Shown here in pieces: positions 1 through 7,807 of a stretch of DNA of 64,000 bases. The notes beneath the pieces are model-generated. The model was not told the origin of the DNA, did not search any database, and saw only the letters and a list, made by a program, of their open reading frames with translations. Location of the stretch: assembly GCF_005601135.1 (NCBI RefSeq), contig NZ_CP039381.1, positions 1,423,941 to 1,487,940 of the forward strand, in the 5' to 3' direction. The position numbers were made by a program, and so were the translations under genes. Origin of the DNA: Ruminococcus bovis. Its GTDB lineage: Bacteria; Bacillota; Clostridia; Oscillospirales; Acutalibacteraceae. Position 1 is the stretch's first letter; every line of letters begins with the position of its first letter.

Positions 1-636
1 TCTTTTGCCACCTTTTCTGCCTTCTACTAATACCAGCTTAGGTGGCTTATTTAGCCTTTGTTGTACAAGCCTTAGCCTTTTAGGTTCAATTTTGTATTGC
101 CTCATAAGTACAAGAATATCAGTTAGCCTTTCAGGTCGTTGACAAAGACAAAACCTACCTCCGAAGTTAAGTAGGGAAGAACTGACCTTTACAATATCTT
201 CCAAAGAACATTCTACCTCATGTCTGGCAGTTTTTTTCCCTGAATGTGGGTTATGCAGTCCTGTGCCGTTTTCTTTGTATGGTGGGTTACATACCACAAG
301 GTCAAAGTAACCGAAAGGCACTTTGCCTTTTAGGTATTTAAGGTCAGAGTTGATTACAGTAACATTTTCAAGATTATTATGCTTTATACTTCTTTCAAGC
401 AGTGAACAAGCATCTTCCTGAATATCTACTGCAATAATTTCTTTTGCTTTATCGTCTTTCTTCATAAGTAAGGGGATTGTTCCACAACCTGTGCCAAGTT
501 CAATTACTTTGTCATTTTTCTTAGCGTTGCAAAAGTAGTTAAGTATTATAGTGTCGGTAGAAAAATGATGAATGTCGCTTACAATAATTTCAATGTTATT
601 GCCAAGTGGCTCAAAATGTTCATTTGGATTTAGCAT
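1..636 (-). CDS. tRNA1(Val) adenine-N6 methyltransferase-like protein, 3' end cut by window edge
   Basis: SAM-dependent methyltransferase of the TrmN6/YfiC (YabB) group, which methylates an adenine in tRNA1(Val) in characterised members. The translation starts MLNPNEHFEPLG, has a glycine-rich SAM-binding loop (ELGTGCGTIPLL) near residue 50 and the catalytic NPPY motif near residue 115, as expected for N6-adenine methylation. About 212 residues are visible and the C-terminus lies beyond base 1. In Bacillus the homologue yabB lies just downstream of holB and yaaT, as here, which supports the family assignment. A GGGGGAC ribosome-binding site precedes the ATG at 636. The exact substrate is inferred. 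Confidence 0.85.
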   Translation of the reverse strand, partial: MLNPNEHFEPLGNNIEIIVSDIHHFSTDTIILNYFCNAKKNDKVIELGTGCGTIPLLMKKDDKAKEIIAVDIQEDACSLLERSIKHNNLENVTVINSDLKYLKGKVPFGYFDLVVCNPPYKENGTGLHNPHSGKKTARHEVECSLEDIVKVSSSLLNFGGRFCLCQRPERLTDILVLMRQYKIEPKRLRLVQQRLNKPPKLVLVEGRKGGKR

Positions 637-689
637 ACAGTCCCCCTAAAAATAGTGTTTCCTAGAAAATTATACTACAATATAAGAAA

Positions 690-719
690 AACAGCAAGGT
701 CAAAAAACCTTGCTGTTTA
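690..719 (-). terminator. intrinsic terminator downstream of the ferredoxin gene
   Basis: Inverted repeat AACAGCAAGGT / ACCTTGCTGTT with a short A-rich loop. In the minus direction it is followed by a T-rich run, so it should end the ferredoxin transcript before the methyltransferase gene. Confidence 0.75.
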
Positions 720-739
720 ACTAACTTCGCTATCTTAAA

Positions 740-910
740 TTATGCTTCTGCAGGAGCACCTACAGGGCATGTGTCTGCACAAGCACCGCAGCTGATACAT
801 TCGTCAGCGTTGATTTCGTACTTGCCATCACCTTCAGAGATTGCACCTACAGGACAACCATCTGCACAAGCGCCACAGCTGATACATTCATCAGAAATAG
901 CATATGCCAT
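740..910 (-). CDS. 2[4Fe-4S] ferredoxin, 56 aa
   Basis: Small clostridial-type ferredoxin that carries low-potential electrons in the cytoplasm. Its 56 residues contain two copies of the cluster motif CISCGACADxCPVGA, near residues 9-23 and 38-52, giving eight cysteines for two [4Fe-4S] clusters. Length and motif spacing are typical of the family. The start ATG at 910 has an AGGAGGTG ribosome-binding site. It sits between ricT and the methyltransferase gene, where Bacillus carries yabA, and has its own terminator, so it is probably a separate transcript. The redox partner cannot be told from position; a hydrogenase maturase gene (hydE) elsewhere in the window fits an anaerobic ferredoxin-based metabolism. 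Confidence 0.93.
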   Translation of the reverse strand: MAYAISDECISCGACADGCPVGAISEGDGKYEINADECISCGACADTCPVGAPAEA

Positions 911-1001
911 TCAGAACACCTCCTTATTAATTTATCCTATTGTAACACGATAAAAGGAAAAAATCAATGAAATTTTGTGTAAAATCTACTTTTTCCAATT
1001 A

Positions 1002-2111
1002 TTAAGTGTTTTTATTTCCTTCTTTGTTTGTATTTTTGTTTCTGTTATTTGGTCTTGGCTTTCTTTGTTGTGGCTTACGATAAGGCTTTTTGCCTTGGTT
1101 GTGGTTTTGGTTGTGACCACCGTTATTCTTTCTGTTTTGATACTTATGGTTAGGGTTTCTCTTGCGTTCACCTTTGTTAGGTCTTTGAGGTGCTTGAGTA
1201 GTTTCTGCTACAATTTCCTCTTCTTCTAGTTTTGCTAAGTCATCAGTCAGTTCATCTTCAATTAGTGGTTCTTCCTCAATATTTTCAGTAGGGAAGTTCT
1301 TGCCCAGTGGACGAATTTCCTTAATGTTATAAACATGAGGAGCTGCTTCACTAGGAGTTGAGTCAAGTTTAACCTTAATTGTACCGGTAAGTAAAGCAGT
1401 ATCAACAACAGTACCCTTGCCCTCAGGTGTCTTAACAGTAGCACCAACCTTTGGAGTTTTCTTGATAAGGTCAGTATATGCCTCTTGTTCGTATTTTAGA
1501 CAACACATTAGTCTGCCACAAGTACCACTAATCTTTACAGGAGAAAGTGAAAGTCCTTGTTCCTTAGCCATTTTGATAGATACAGGCTGGAATTCACCTA
1601 GGAAACTGTTGCAACAACATGGTCTGCCACATACACCTAAGCCACCTAGCATTTTGGCTTCATCTCTGACACCGATTTGTCTTAGTTCGATTCTTGTTCT
1701 AAATACATTTGCAAGGTCTTTTACAAGCTGACGGAAGTCAACTCTGCCATCAGCAGTAAAGTAAAATAAAATCTTGCTATTGTCAAATGTATATTCAACA
1801 TCAACAAGTTTCATATCAAGGTTATTTGCCTTGATTTTTTCTTCACAAATCTTTAGTGCATCAACTTCTCTTTTCTTGTTTTCTGCAAGATGTTCAAGGT
1901 CTTTCTTTGTTGCTTGACGCAAAACCTTCTTTAGTGGATGAACAATCTTGTCCTCTTCCACTTCTTTATTGGCTAAAGCAACTGTACCACATTCTACACC
2001 ACGAGAGGTTTCTACAATTACTTTGTCATTTTGCTTAAAATCTATATCAGTAGGGTCAAAGTAGTAGATTTTACCTACTTCTTTAAATCTAACACCTATT
2101 ACTGTTGCCAT
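1002..2111 (-). CDS. ricT: PSP1-domain protein RicT (YaaT)
   Basis: RicT/YaaT family protein, 369 aa. In Bacillus, RicT acts with RicA and RicF as a complex that binds [4Fe-4S] clusters, promotes mRNA processing by RNase Y and influences sporulation and competence. The PSP1 domain fills roughly residues 1-270. The conserved cysteine-rich stretch CGRPCCCNSF, followed about 35 residues later by CGRLMCCLKYE, provides the cluster ligands. After an acidic linker the last 65 residues are rich in Lys, Arg, Asn and Gln, a disordered basic tail that probably binds RNA and is longer than in Bacillus. The gene overlaps holB by 13 bp, so the two are translationally coupled. Confidence 0.92.
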   Translation of the reverse strand: MATVIGVRFKEVGKIYYFDPTDIDFKQNDKVIVETSRGVECGTVALANKEVEEDKIVHPLKKVLRQATKKDLEHLAENKKREVDALKICEEKIKANNLDMKLVDVEYTFDNSKILFYFTADGRVDFRQLVKDLANVFRTRIELRQIGVRDEAKMLGGLGVCGRPCCCNSFLGEFQPVSIKMAKEQGLSLSPVKISGTCGRLMCCLKYEQEAYTDLIKKTPKVGATVKTPEGKGTVVDTALLTGTIKVKLDSTPSEAAPHVYNIKEIRPLGKNFPTENIEEEPLIEDELTDDLAKLEEEEIVAETTQAPQRPNKGERKRNPNHKYQNRKNNGGHNQNHNQGKKPYRKPQQRKPRPNNRNKNTNKEGNKNT

Positions 2112-2962
2112 GTTATCCTCCTAAATTCTGAGCACAACCATGTGGAAAGTAAGTTTTGGTTAACATTACTTTTCATCATTCTTTGTGCTTTTTCAATTGT
2201 ATTTAAAAGAGAAAGTGACTTTTCTCTTGTTAATTTTCTTGTTAATTTTTCAGGGACAGAACTGTTACTTAGTTTGTCACCACCTACTGTAAGGGACAAA
2301 GTATCTCTAATCAGTAGTTTAAGATAAGGTATAGTCTGATTAAAACTATCCTTGTTATTTACTTTATAAGTTGCACTTAAAAGTTTGTATTCGTTTATAT
2401 CAAGTAATGCAAGTGCAATTTCTTCTGCAATAGAAACACCTTCGGTAGAAAATTCATCTTCCTTTTGAATATTAATTACTGTACTTCTTGATAGGATAGT
2501 TTCCAGCAAAACACTTGCATCTTTACAAGTCATCACAAAAAGTATATTTTGTGGTGGTTCTTCAAGAGTTTTTAGAAAAGCATTTTGTGAAATTACAGGT
2601 AACTTTTCGTCAACATCTTTAAACACATAAACCTTAGTATCGGATTCGTTAGGAATAATTATAGTGTCACCGATAACTTCTTCCATAACTTCCTTATTGT
2701 AAATTAAATTCTTTGATTTTGTACTGCCTTGTACATATGAAATATCCGGATGAATGTGGGACATAGCTTTCTTGCAATTTTTACAGTTGTAGCAAGGTTT
2801 ATTTTCTTCACTGCATACTGCATAAACACATAAGTAATCAGCCACACTGTCCCTTAATTCTTCATTACCACCTGTAATAATAATTGCATGAGGTAGTCTG
2901 TTGTGTGAAGTTAGATTATTTAGTTGAGATTTAATTGTTTCGTTAAATTCGGAAAAGTTCAA
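2099..2962 (-). CDS. holB: DNA polymerase III delta' subunit-like AAA+ protein
   Basis: Clamp-loader delta' subunit family, 287 aa, a catalytically silent AAA+ protein that helps load the sliding clamp at replication forks. Visible features are the N-terminal HAIIITGGNEELRD segment in place of a normal Walker A, a zinc-binding cluster CYNCKNCKKA near residue 60, the conserved FLKTLEEPP segment, and LSRSTVINI, the sensor-1/SRC-like region (SRS here). It begins with TTG at 2962, preceded by AAGGATG. The order holB-ricT-methyltransferase is conserved with Bacillus, although the usual upstream tmk is replaced here by a phosphodiesterase gene. Confidence 0.88.
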   Translation of the reverse strand: MNFSEFNETIKSQLNNLTSHNRLPHAIIITGGNEELRDSVADYLCVYAVCSEENKPCYNCKNCKKAMSHIHPDISYVQGSTKSKNLIYNKEVMEEVIGDTIIIPNESDTKVYVFKDVDEKLPVISQNAFLKTLEEPPQNILFVMTCKDASVLLETILSRSTVINIQKEDEFSTEGVSIAEEIALALLDINEYKLLSATYKVNNKDSFNQTIPYLKLLIRDTLSLTVGGDKLSNSSVPEKLTRKLTREKSLSLLNTIEKAQRMMKSNVNQNLLSTWLCSEFRRITWQQ

Positions 2963-2974
2963 AACTTCACATCC

Positions 2975-3442
2975 TTATTTTGCTGAGGCAATGTTGGTTA
3001 AAATGCCCTTGTCGCTAATATCAATAATGCCATATGTAGCACCATAACCATGACAAGAACCGGGATTCATAACATACATACCGTCAATATATTCATTCAT
3101 AGAAATGTGTGTGTGACCGTAAAGTACAATATCGGCATTCTTTTCTTTACCGGCATAAATTAGATTTTGCAAACCCATTTTTGCATTGTAAAGATGACCG
3201 TGAGTTACAAAAATTTTCTTGCCTTCAAGGGTGATTTCAATTGTAGGGTCAAGGCTACTGCCCCAGTCACAGTTACCCTTAACATTTAGAAAAGCTCTGT
3301 CAGGAAAGTTCCTCTTTGCATATTCAACATCCATTTCACCGTCACCACAATGGATAATAGCTTCTGCATCGGAATGTGAGCGAATAGCTCTTTCCATTTT
3401 TGTAACATCACCGTGTGTATCTGAGAAAACAAGAATTTTCAT
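2975..3442 (-). CDS. YfcE/MJ0936-type metallophosphoesterase
   Basis: Small metal-dependent phosphodiesterase, 155 aa from the ATG at 3442, which has a clear AAGGAG site eight bases upstream; a longer reading frame from 3475 lacks one. Metal-binding motifs appear in the family order: FSDTHGD near residue 5, HCGDGE near 37, KGNCDW near 61, VTHGH near 85 and LYGHTH near 115. Members hydrolyse model phosphodiesters, and the physiological substrate is unknown. The stop is 12 bp from the holB start, so it probably leads the phosphodiesterase-holB-ricT transcript. It is divergent from the trio of small genes starting at 3510. Confidence 0.9.
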   Translation of the reverse strand: MKILVFSDTHGDVTKMERAIRSHSDAEAIIHCGDGEMDVEYAKRNFPDRAFLNVKGNCDWGSSLDPTIEITLEGKKIFVTHGHLYNAKMGLQNLIYAGKEKNADIVLYGHTHISMNEYIDGMYVMNPGSCHGYGATYGIIDISDKGILTNIASAK

Positions 3443-3509
3443 AATTACTCCTTCATAAAAAGCCAAACTCTGCATAATATATTAATAGCACAGAGAAAGG
3501 AAATATACT

Positions 3510-3743
3510 ATGTTAAATAATAGTGAAATTAATAATTTATTAAACGGACTTAGCCAAAGGCTAGATACCCCACCTGAAGTCCTCAAAGAGAACATTGAGA
3601 AAGGTAACCTAAATAATATCTTAAACAAAATGAATAGCCATCAAGCAAAGCGTATTCAAAAAATACTTGATAACAAAGAGCAAAGTGAGAAAATCCTAAA
3701 TTCTCCACAAGCTCAGGCTATTATTAAAAAGTTGATGGGTTAA
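3510..3743 (+). CDS. uncharacterised 77-aa helical protein, first gene of a trio
   Basis: I do not recognise a named family. The 77 residues are strongly helical, rich in Asn, Leu, Lys and Gln, with no membrane segment and no cysteine. The C-terminal NSPQAQAIIKKLMG resembles short helical repeats of the kind DPxxxxxIxxLxxxMG that also open the next protein, so the two may be related or interact. An AGAAAGGA ribosome-binding site precedes the ATG. The stop overlaps the next start as TAATG, which implies translational coupling. Cytoplasmic location is inferred. Confidence 0.75.
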   Translation: MLNNSEINNLLNGLSQRLDTPPEVLKENIEKGNLNNILNKMNSHQAKRIQKILDNKEQSEKILNSPQAQAIIKKLMG

Positions 3744-4141
3744 TGGACGATTTAACTTCTAAAATTAACGAGATTATGTCAGATCCTGAAAAACTAAAGG
3801 AAATCCAAAACTTAGGGAAAATGATGGGACTGAATACTGATGAAGTCAGTAACAACAGTAGTACAAATAATCAAAATGCAGTACCTATATCAAGTCCTAA
3901 CAAAAGTCAGAATAATAATTCTCTTGGTCCTTTAGGTGATTTCGGTGGGATTGACCCAAATATTATTGGAAAGTTAGCACCAATTTTCTCTTCCATTAAC
4001 AAGGAAGATGACACCACCAGACTGTTTGATGCAATGATACCTTTCCTCTCAGAAGAAAGGAGAGAGAAATTGCAGAAAATTCGCAAAATGATGGTAATTA
4101 TGAAATTGTTGCCTAACATAAAAAATCTAGGTTTGTTTTAG
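3743..4141 (+). CDS. uncharacterised 132-aa protein, second gene of the trio
   Basis: Unknown function. The N-terminal 30 residues form a helix with MSDPEKLKEIQNLGKMMG. A low-complexity Asn/Ser linker covers about residues 34-60, and a helical C-terminal half contains GGIDPNIIGKLAPIFSSI and DDTTRLFDAMIPFLSEERREK, ending in a short hydrophobic stretch. No signal peptide or clear membrane segment is seen. Its ATG overlaps the stop of the first gene, and the third gene starts 10 bp after its stop, so the three form one operon. Confidence 0.75.
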   Translation: MDDLTSKINEIMSDPEKLKEIQNLGKMMGLNTDEVSNNSSTNNQNAVPISSPNKSQNNNSLGPLGDFGGIDPNIIGKLAPIFSSINKEDDTTRLFDAMIPFLSEERREKLQKIRKMMVIMKLLPNIKNLGLF

Positions 4142-4151
4142 GAGTAGTATC

Positions 4152-4478
4152 GTGGATGAAATGGAAAGGGAAGCACTTCGCAGAGCAGAAAAAATGCGAG
4201 GTGCTTTCTACTCAGACAGAAATGTACATAAAGAAAGTTCAAAACCTAAACCTAAGGAAACAACTACTGATGAAAATAAAAGTAGCGAAAAGCTTAAGGA
4301 TAAGAAGGTTAATATACCTAAACAAAGTCAAAATAAACCTAAAGAAAAGCAAGGTGATATTCTTGATACTTTGTTAAAGGATAAGGAAGCTACCATAATA
4401 ATTCTTATGATATTCTTTCTCTATGACGATAACTGTGACCCTATGTTAATAATGGCATTAATCTATCTTTTGATTTAA
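4152..4478 (+). CDS. uncharacterised 108-aa protein with hydrophobic C-terminus, third gene of the trio
   Basis: Unknown function. The GTG at 4152 is chosen because AGGAGTAG lies eight bases upstream. The N-terminal 80 residues are charged and Lys/Glu/Pro-rich, probably disordered. The last 30 residues are hydrophobic with an acidic break (two short hydrophobic stretches separated by YDDNCDP), suggesting a C-terminal re-entrant or hairpin membrane anchor. A charged N-tail with such an anchor would tether the protein to the inner face of the membrane, which is inference. Its stop overlaps the convergent proA stop by 4 bp and no terminator lies between them. Confidence 0.75.
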   Translation: MDEMEREALRRAEKMRGAFYSDRNVHKESSKPKPKETTTDENKSSEKLKDKKVNIPKQSQNKPKEKQGDILDTLLKDKEATIIILMIFFLYDDNCDPMLIMALIYLLI

Positions 4479-5722
4479 ACTCTGATTTGACCATTGCCCT
4501 CAACAATAAACTTTGATGAGGTTAATTCGTTAATACCCATAGGTCCTCTTGCGTGAAGTTTCTGAGTTGAAATACCGATTTCAGCGCCAAGACCAAATTC
4601 TCCACCATCAGTAAATCTAGTTGATGCGTTTACATAAACTGCTGCGGCATCAACTTCTTTTTTGAATTTATTTGCTCTTGCATAGTCGTTAGTGATGATA
4701 CATTCTGAGTGACCACTGGAGTACTTTGCAATGTGGGCAATACCCTCATCAATAGAGTCAACAACCTTACAAGCAAGAATATAGTCAAGAAACTCTGTGT
4801 AATAGTCGCTTTCTTCTGCATCAACAATGTCATCACCAAGAATTTCTTTAGTAGTTTTGCAACCTCTGATTTGAACATTCTTTGTGTCTAACTTTTCTTT
4901 AATTTTTGGCAGAGCATCTTTTGCAATATCTTTGTGAACTAATATAGTTTCAATAGCATTGCAAACAGATGGTCTGCTTGTTTTTGCATTGAAAATAATC
5001 TCACTTGCCATATCAATATCTGCATATTTGTCAACATAAACATGACAGTTGCCAACACCTGTTTCAATAACAGGTACTTTACTGTTTTCTACAACTGCCT
5101 TAATAAGTCCTGCACCACCACGAGGAATTAGTACATCCAGGTAGTCACTTAACTGCATAAGCTCAGTTGAGGACTGTCTTGTTGTATCTTCAATTAACTG
5201 AATACTGTCTTTAGGCAGTCCTACCTTTTCAACTGCATCACGCATAATCTTTGCAATAGCTTTGTTGGAGTTAATAGCCTCTTTACCACCACGAAGAATA
5301 ACTGCATTACCGGCTTTTAAGCATAGTGATGCTGCATCGGCAGTAACATTTGGTCTAGCTTCAAAGATAATACCGATAACACCTAAAGGTACTTTTACTC
5401 TGGTAACTGTTAAGCCGTTAGGCAAAGTGTTACCACTGATTACATTACCTATAGGGTCAGGTAGGGAAGATACCTTTCTGACACCGTCAGCCATACCTTT
5501 GATTCTGTCCTCACCAAGTGTAAGTCTGTCAATCAGTGATGGAGTAAGACCGATTTCTTTGCCATACTTAATGTCAATGTTATTAGCCTTAATGATTTCA
5601 TCTTTATGTTCAATTAGTGCATCAGCAATAGAATTTAGTGCTAAATCTTTTTTGCTACCGGCAACAGAAAGTACTCTTGCAGCTTCCTTTGCTTTAGCAC
5701 CCATTTGTTCAATTACAGTCAT
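4475..5722 (-). CDS. proA: gamma-glutamyl phosphate reductase
   Basis: Second enzyme of proline synthesis: reduces gamma-glutamyl phosphate to glutamate semialdehyde with NADPH. It has 415 aa, the usual length. The aldehyde-dehydrogenase fold shows GVIGIIFEARPNVTADAA near residue 115 and the catalytic cysteine in SRPSVCNAIET near residue 255. The start is the ATG at 5722 (MTVIEQMG), which overlaps the end of proB by 14 bp; an open frame further upstream is only a shadow of proB. The overlap indicates coupled translation of the two pathway enzymes. The 3' end overlaps the convergent trio. Confidence 0.96.
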   Translation of the reverse strand: MTVIEQMGAKAKEAARVLSVAGSKKDLALNSIADALIEHKDEIIKANNIDIKYGKEIGLTPSLIDRLTLGEDRIKGMADGVRKVSSLPDPIGNVISGNTLPNGLTVTRVKVPLGVIGIIFEARPNVTADAASLCLKAGNAVILRGGKEAINSNKAIAKIMRDAVEKVGLPKDSIQLIEDTTRQSSTELMQLSDYLDVLIPRGGAGLIKAVVENSKVPVIETGVGNCHVYVDKYADIDMASEIIFNAKTSRPSVCNAIETILVHKDIAKDALPKIKEKLDTKNVQIRGCKTTKEILGDDIVDAEESDYYTEFLDYILACKVVDSIDEGIAHIAKYSSGHSECIITNDYARANKFKKEVDAAAVYVNASTRFTDGGEFGLGAEIGISTQKLHARGPMGINELTSSKFIVEGNGQIRV

Positions 5723-6515
5723 TGTCTTTTTCCTTTCCCATAAAAATAGTACCCACAGGTTTACCCTCAAAAACATCATAAATAGTTTCAGGGTTTTCAC
5801 CGGATATAATCTGTACATCAATGCCAACTTCTGTTGCAATTTCAGCAGCAAGAATTTTTGTAGCCATACCACCTGTACCACGGTTGCTACCTCTGCCACC
5901 GGCCATTGCTTTGATTTCATCTGTAATAAGTTCAACTGTATTGATTTTCTTTGCGTCACTGTTTGTGGCAGGATTTTTGTCATACAGACCATCAATATCA
6001 GTAAGAATAATCAACTTATCGGCATCAATAATCTTTGCAACAATAGCAGAAAGTTGGTCGTTATCACCAATCTTGTTACCCTCAAGTTCATCAGTAGCTA
6101 CTGAGTCGTTTTCGTTAACAATAGGGATAATACCCATATCAATCAGTGACATAAAAGTATTTCTAACAGTTTCTTCCTTGTGGGGAGTTTCTACTACATA
6201 TTTTGTAAGTAGAATTTGAGAAACAACATTGTTGTATTCACCGAAGAATTTGTCATACATAAACATAAGTTCACATTGACCTACAGCAGCAATTGCTTGT
6301 TTCTTGTTTGTTTCTGTTGGTCGAGTAGTAATTCCAAGTTTACCCATACCAACACCTAAAGCACCGGAAGAAACCAATACCATTTCGTGACCTTGATTTT
6401 CCAGGTCAGAAATTACTTTGCAAAGTTTCTCTACTTTTCGTAAATTAGCTTTGCCGTTTTCATATGTTAAGGTAGATGTACCTACCTTGATTACTATTCT
6501 TTGTTTGTCTTTCAT
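5709..6515 (-). CDS. proB: glutamate 5-kinase, short form
   Basis: First enzyme of proline synthesis: phosphorylates glutamate with ATP. It has 268 aa from the ATG at 6515 (MKDKQRIVIKVGTST). The amino-acid kinase domain shows VIKVGTSTLT, VSSGALGVG, the VNENDSVAT segment and GTGGMATKI. It lacks the C-terminal PUA domain of the roughly 365-residue forms; such short ProB proteins are known in some Firmicutes. A GAGGC site precedes the start. Feedback inhibition by proline is a family property and cannot be read from this sequence. Confidence 0.95.
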   Translation of the reverse strand: MKDKQRIVIKVGTSTLTYENGKANLRKVEKLCKVISDLENQGHEMVLVSSGALGVGMGKLGITTRPTETNKKQAIAAVGQCELMFMYDKFFGEYNNVVSQILLTKYVVETPHKEETVRNTFMSLIDMGIIPIVNENDSVATDELEGNKIGDNDQLSAIVAKIIDADKLIILTDIDGLYDKNPATNSDAKKINTVELITDEIKAMAGGRGSNRGTGGMATKILAAEIATEVGIDVQIISGENPETIYDVFEGKPVGTIFMGKEKDNDCN

Positions 6516-6580
6516 AATAGCCTCTTTGTAACAAAAAGTTTTCATTTTATTATATCATAAGAAAAGGGAATATACAAGAA

Positions 6581-6607
6581 AAATACTGTATTACTAAGGT
6601 ATAAAAA
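6581..6607. repeat. left copy of 27-bp target duplication (IS copy 1)
   Basis: AAATACTGTATTACTAAGGT followed by ATAAAAA. It is repeated exactly at 7748-7774 on the other side of the IS, in the same orientation. Confidence 0.85.
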
Positions 6608-7747
6608 TCTGTGTTGTAAATAGATATGACCCATTTTAGGGTAAAAATAAAATACGATTTAATATTTCGCTTGTTTTACTGAATTTTGATTATGAATATT
6701 AATTAATGAATGGATTTCAATTCTAACTTTTCACTCAATAACTGCATTGGACTCTTATAATCAAGTGTTCTCATTGTCTTGTTATTACTCCATTCCAAAT
6801 GTCCTTTTAATTTTGTGTTTAATTCTTCAATATTTCTGAATGTTTCCCAATCATAGAAATATTTTGGTCGTTTCTATGACTTCTTTCTACCTTTCCGTTG
6901 TGCCAAGGTGTTCGTGGTGGTATTAATTTATGATTTATACCTAGTTTGTTTAATTCTATTTCAAAAGGACTTTTCACTTCACTGCTCTGATATTTATATG
7001 TGAATTCTCTTCCGTTATCTGTTTGAATAGTCTGTATTTTAAACGGAAATTCTTTCAATAACATTTTCAAGAATTTGGTTGAGTTTTCAGGTGTGTGTTC
7101 TTCAAACCCATATACAAATCTCATCCTTGTACATTCATCTATTGCAGTCCATTGATAAAAATGCTTTCCGTCCCTTAAAGCCTTACCTCTTAAGCAATTA
7201 TATGGCACTTCTTTTACATCTATCTGCACCTTTTCTCCAGGTATTAACAGTTCGGATATCTTCTATGCTTACGGCTCTTTTTCTTTGTCTTTTTATATTT
7301 TACTAAGCCCATTCTTTTAGCTGCATATATCATTCCTGAGTAGCTTCTTGTATATCCTTTTCTCTTTAAATCACTGTATACTCCATCCCATCCATATCTT
7401 TCATAGCACTTTTTGAAAGAATTTCTAATTTGTCTTTCTTCTCTTTTTGTGTGCCTGTTAGGATGACTATGTGGTCTGTGTGATTTAGGCAATAGCGATT
7501 GCCAGGTACCGTCATATTGTTTACACCATCTCTTTACGCTTGAAAGACTTACACCGTACATTCTACTTGCTTTGCTTTTCCTTTTTTTAGTGCGTATTTT
7601 ACTATGGCTTGCTTTTTCTTTGCTTCTTGTGTTATCATATTCATGAGGAGTACTTCTTTCTTAGGTTAATGTTTTTTAGCGATTCCATTATACCATATTT
7701 TGAAGTTACTCCTCTTTTTTATTGGGTCATATCATTTTAACACATAC
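6608..7747 (-). mobile_element. IS1202/IS481-like insertion sequence, copy 1 (decayed)
   Basis: About 1140 bp, nearly identical to the intact copy at 37494-38637. Ends are imperfect inverted repeats: left TGTGTTGTAAATAGATATGA and right (reverse complement) TGTGTTAAAATGATATGA, both continuing into CCCA. It is flanked by a 27-bp direct repeat. Such long duplications are described for the IS1202 group, which fits the DDE transposase; the group name is my inference. The insertion lies between the proB promoter region and the terminator of the pyridoxamine kinase gene, so it appears not to disrupt either gene. Confidence 0.85.
6703..7644 (-). pseudogene. DDE transposase of IS copy 1, frameshifted
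   Basis: Compared with the intact 314-aa transposase at 37589-38533, this copy lost single bases in homopolymer or dinucleotide runs near 7577 (four T instead of five), near 7251 (one C) and near 6865 (one C). The frame is therefore broken into pieces covering roughly 7244-7561 and 6819-7229. DDE motif residues are still recognisable in the fragments (IDVKEVP, TDNGREF, NGKVERSHR). It should be inactive unless served in trans by the other copy. Confidence 0.88.
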
Positions 7748-7774
7748 AAATACTGTATTACTAAGGTATAAAAA
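7748..7774. repeat. right copy of 27-bp target duplication (IS copy 1)
   Basis: Exact repeat of 6581-6607. It directly abuts the terminator hairpin of the pyridoxamine kinase gene. Confidence 0.85.
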
Positions 7775-7803
7775 AGAACCAAGCAAATAAAATGCTTGGT
7801 TCT
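7775..7803 (-). terminator. intrinsic terminator after the pyridoxamine kinase gene
   Basis: Perfect inverted repeat AGAACCAAGCA / TGCTTGGTTCT with a 7-base loop, followed in the minus direction by TTTTTATACC. It lies four bases past the stop codon. Confidence 0.8.
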
Positions 7804-7807
7804 AAAA

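Noticed and set aside
975-1229. Plus-strand hydrophobic frame opposite ricT
   Set aside because: It is the complement of the Lys/Asn-rich ricT tail, with no ribosome-binding site and no independent support.
4475-5995. Long frame that would extend proA to 506 residues
   Set aside because: The first 91 residues are a shadow of proB in another frame. The ATG at 5722 gives the normal ProA length and N-terminus.
5262-6104. Long plus-strand frame of 280 residues opposite proA and proB
   Set aside because: Antisense shadow of two well-supported enzymes.
6516-6607. Possible T-box or riboswitch upstream of proB
   Set aside because: The gap is too short and no T-box sequence or terminator is seen.
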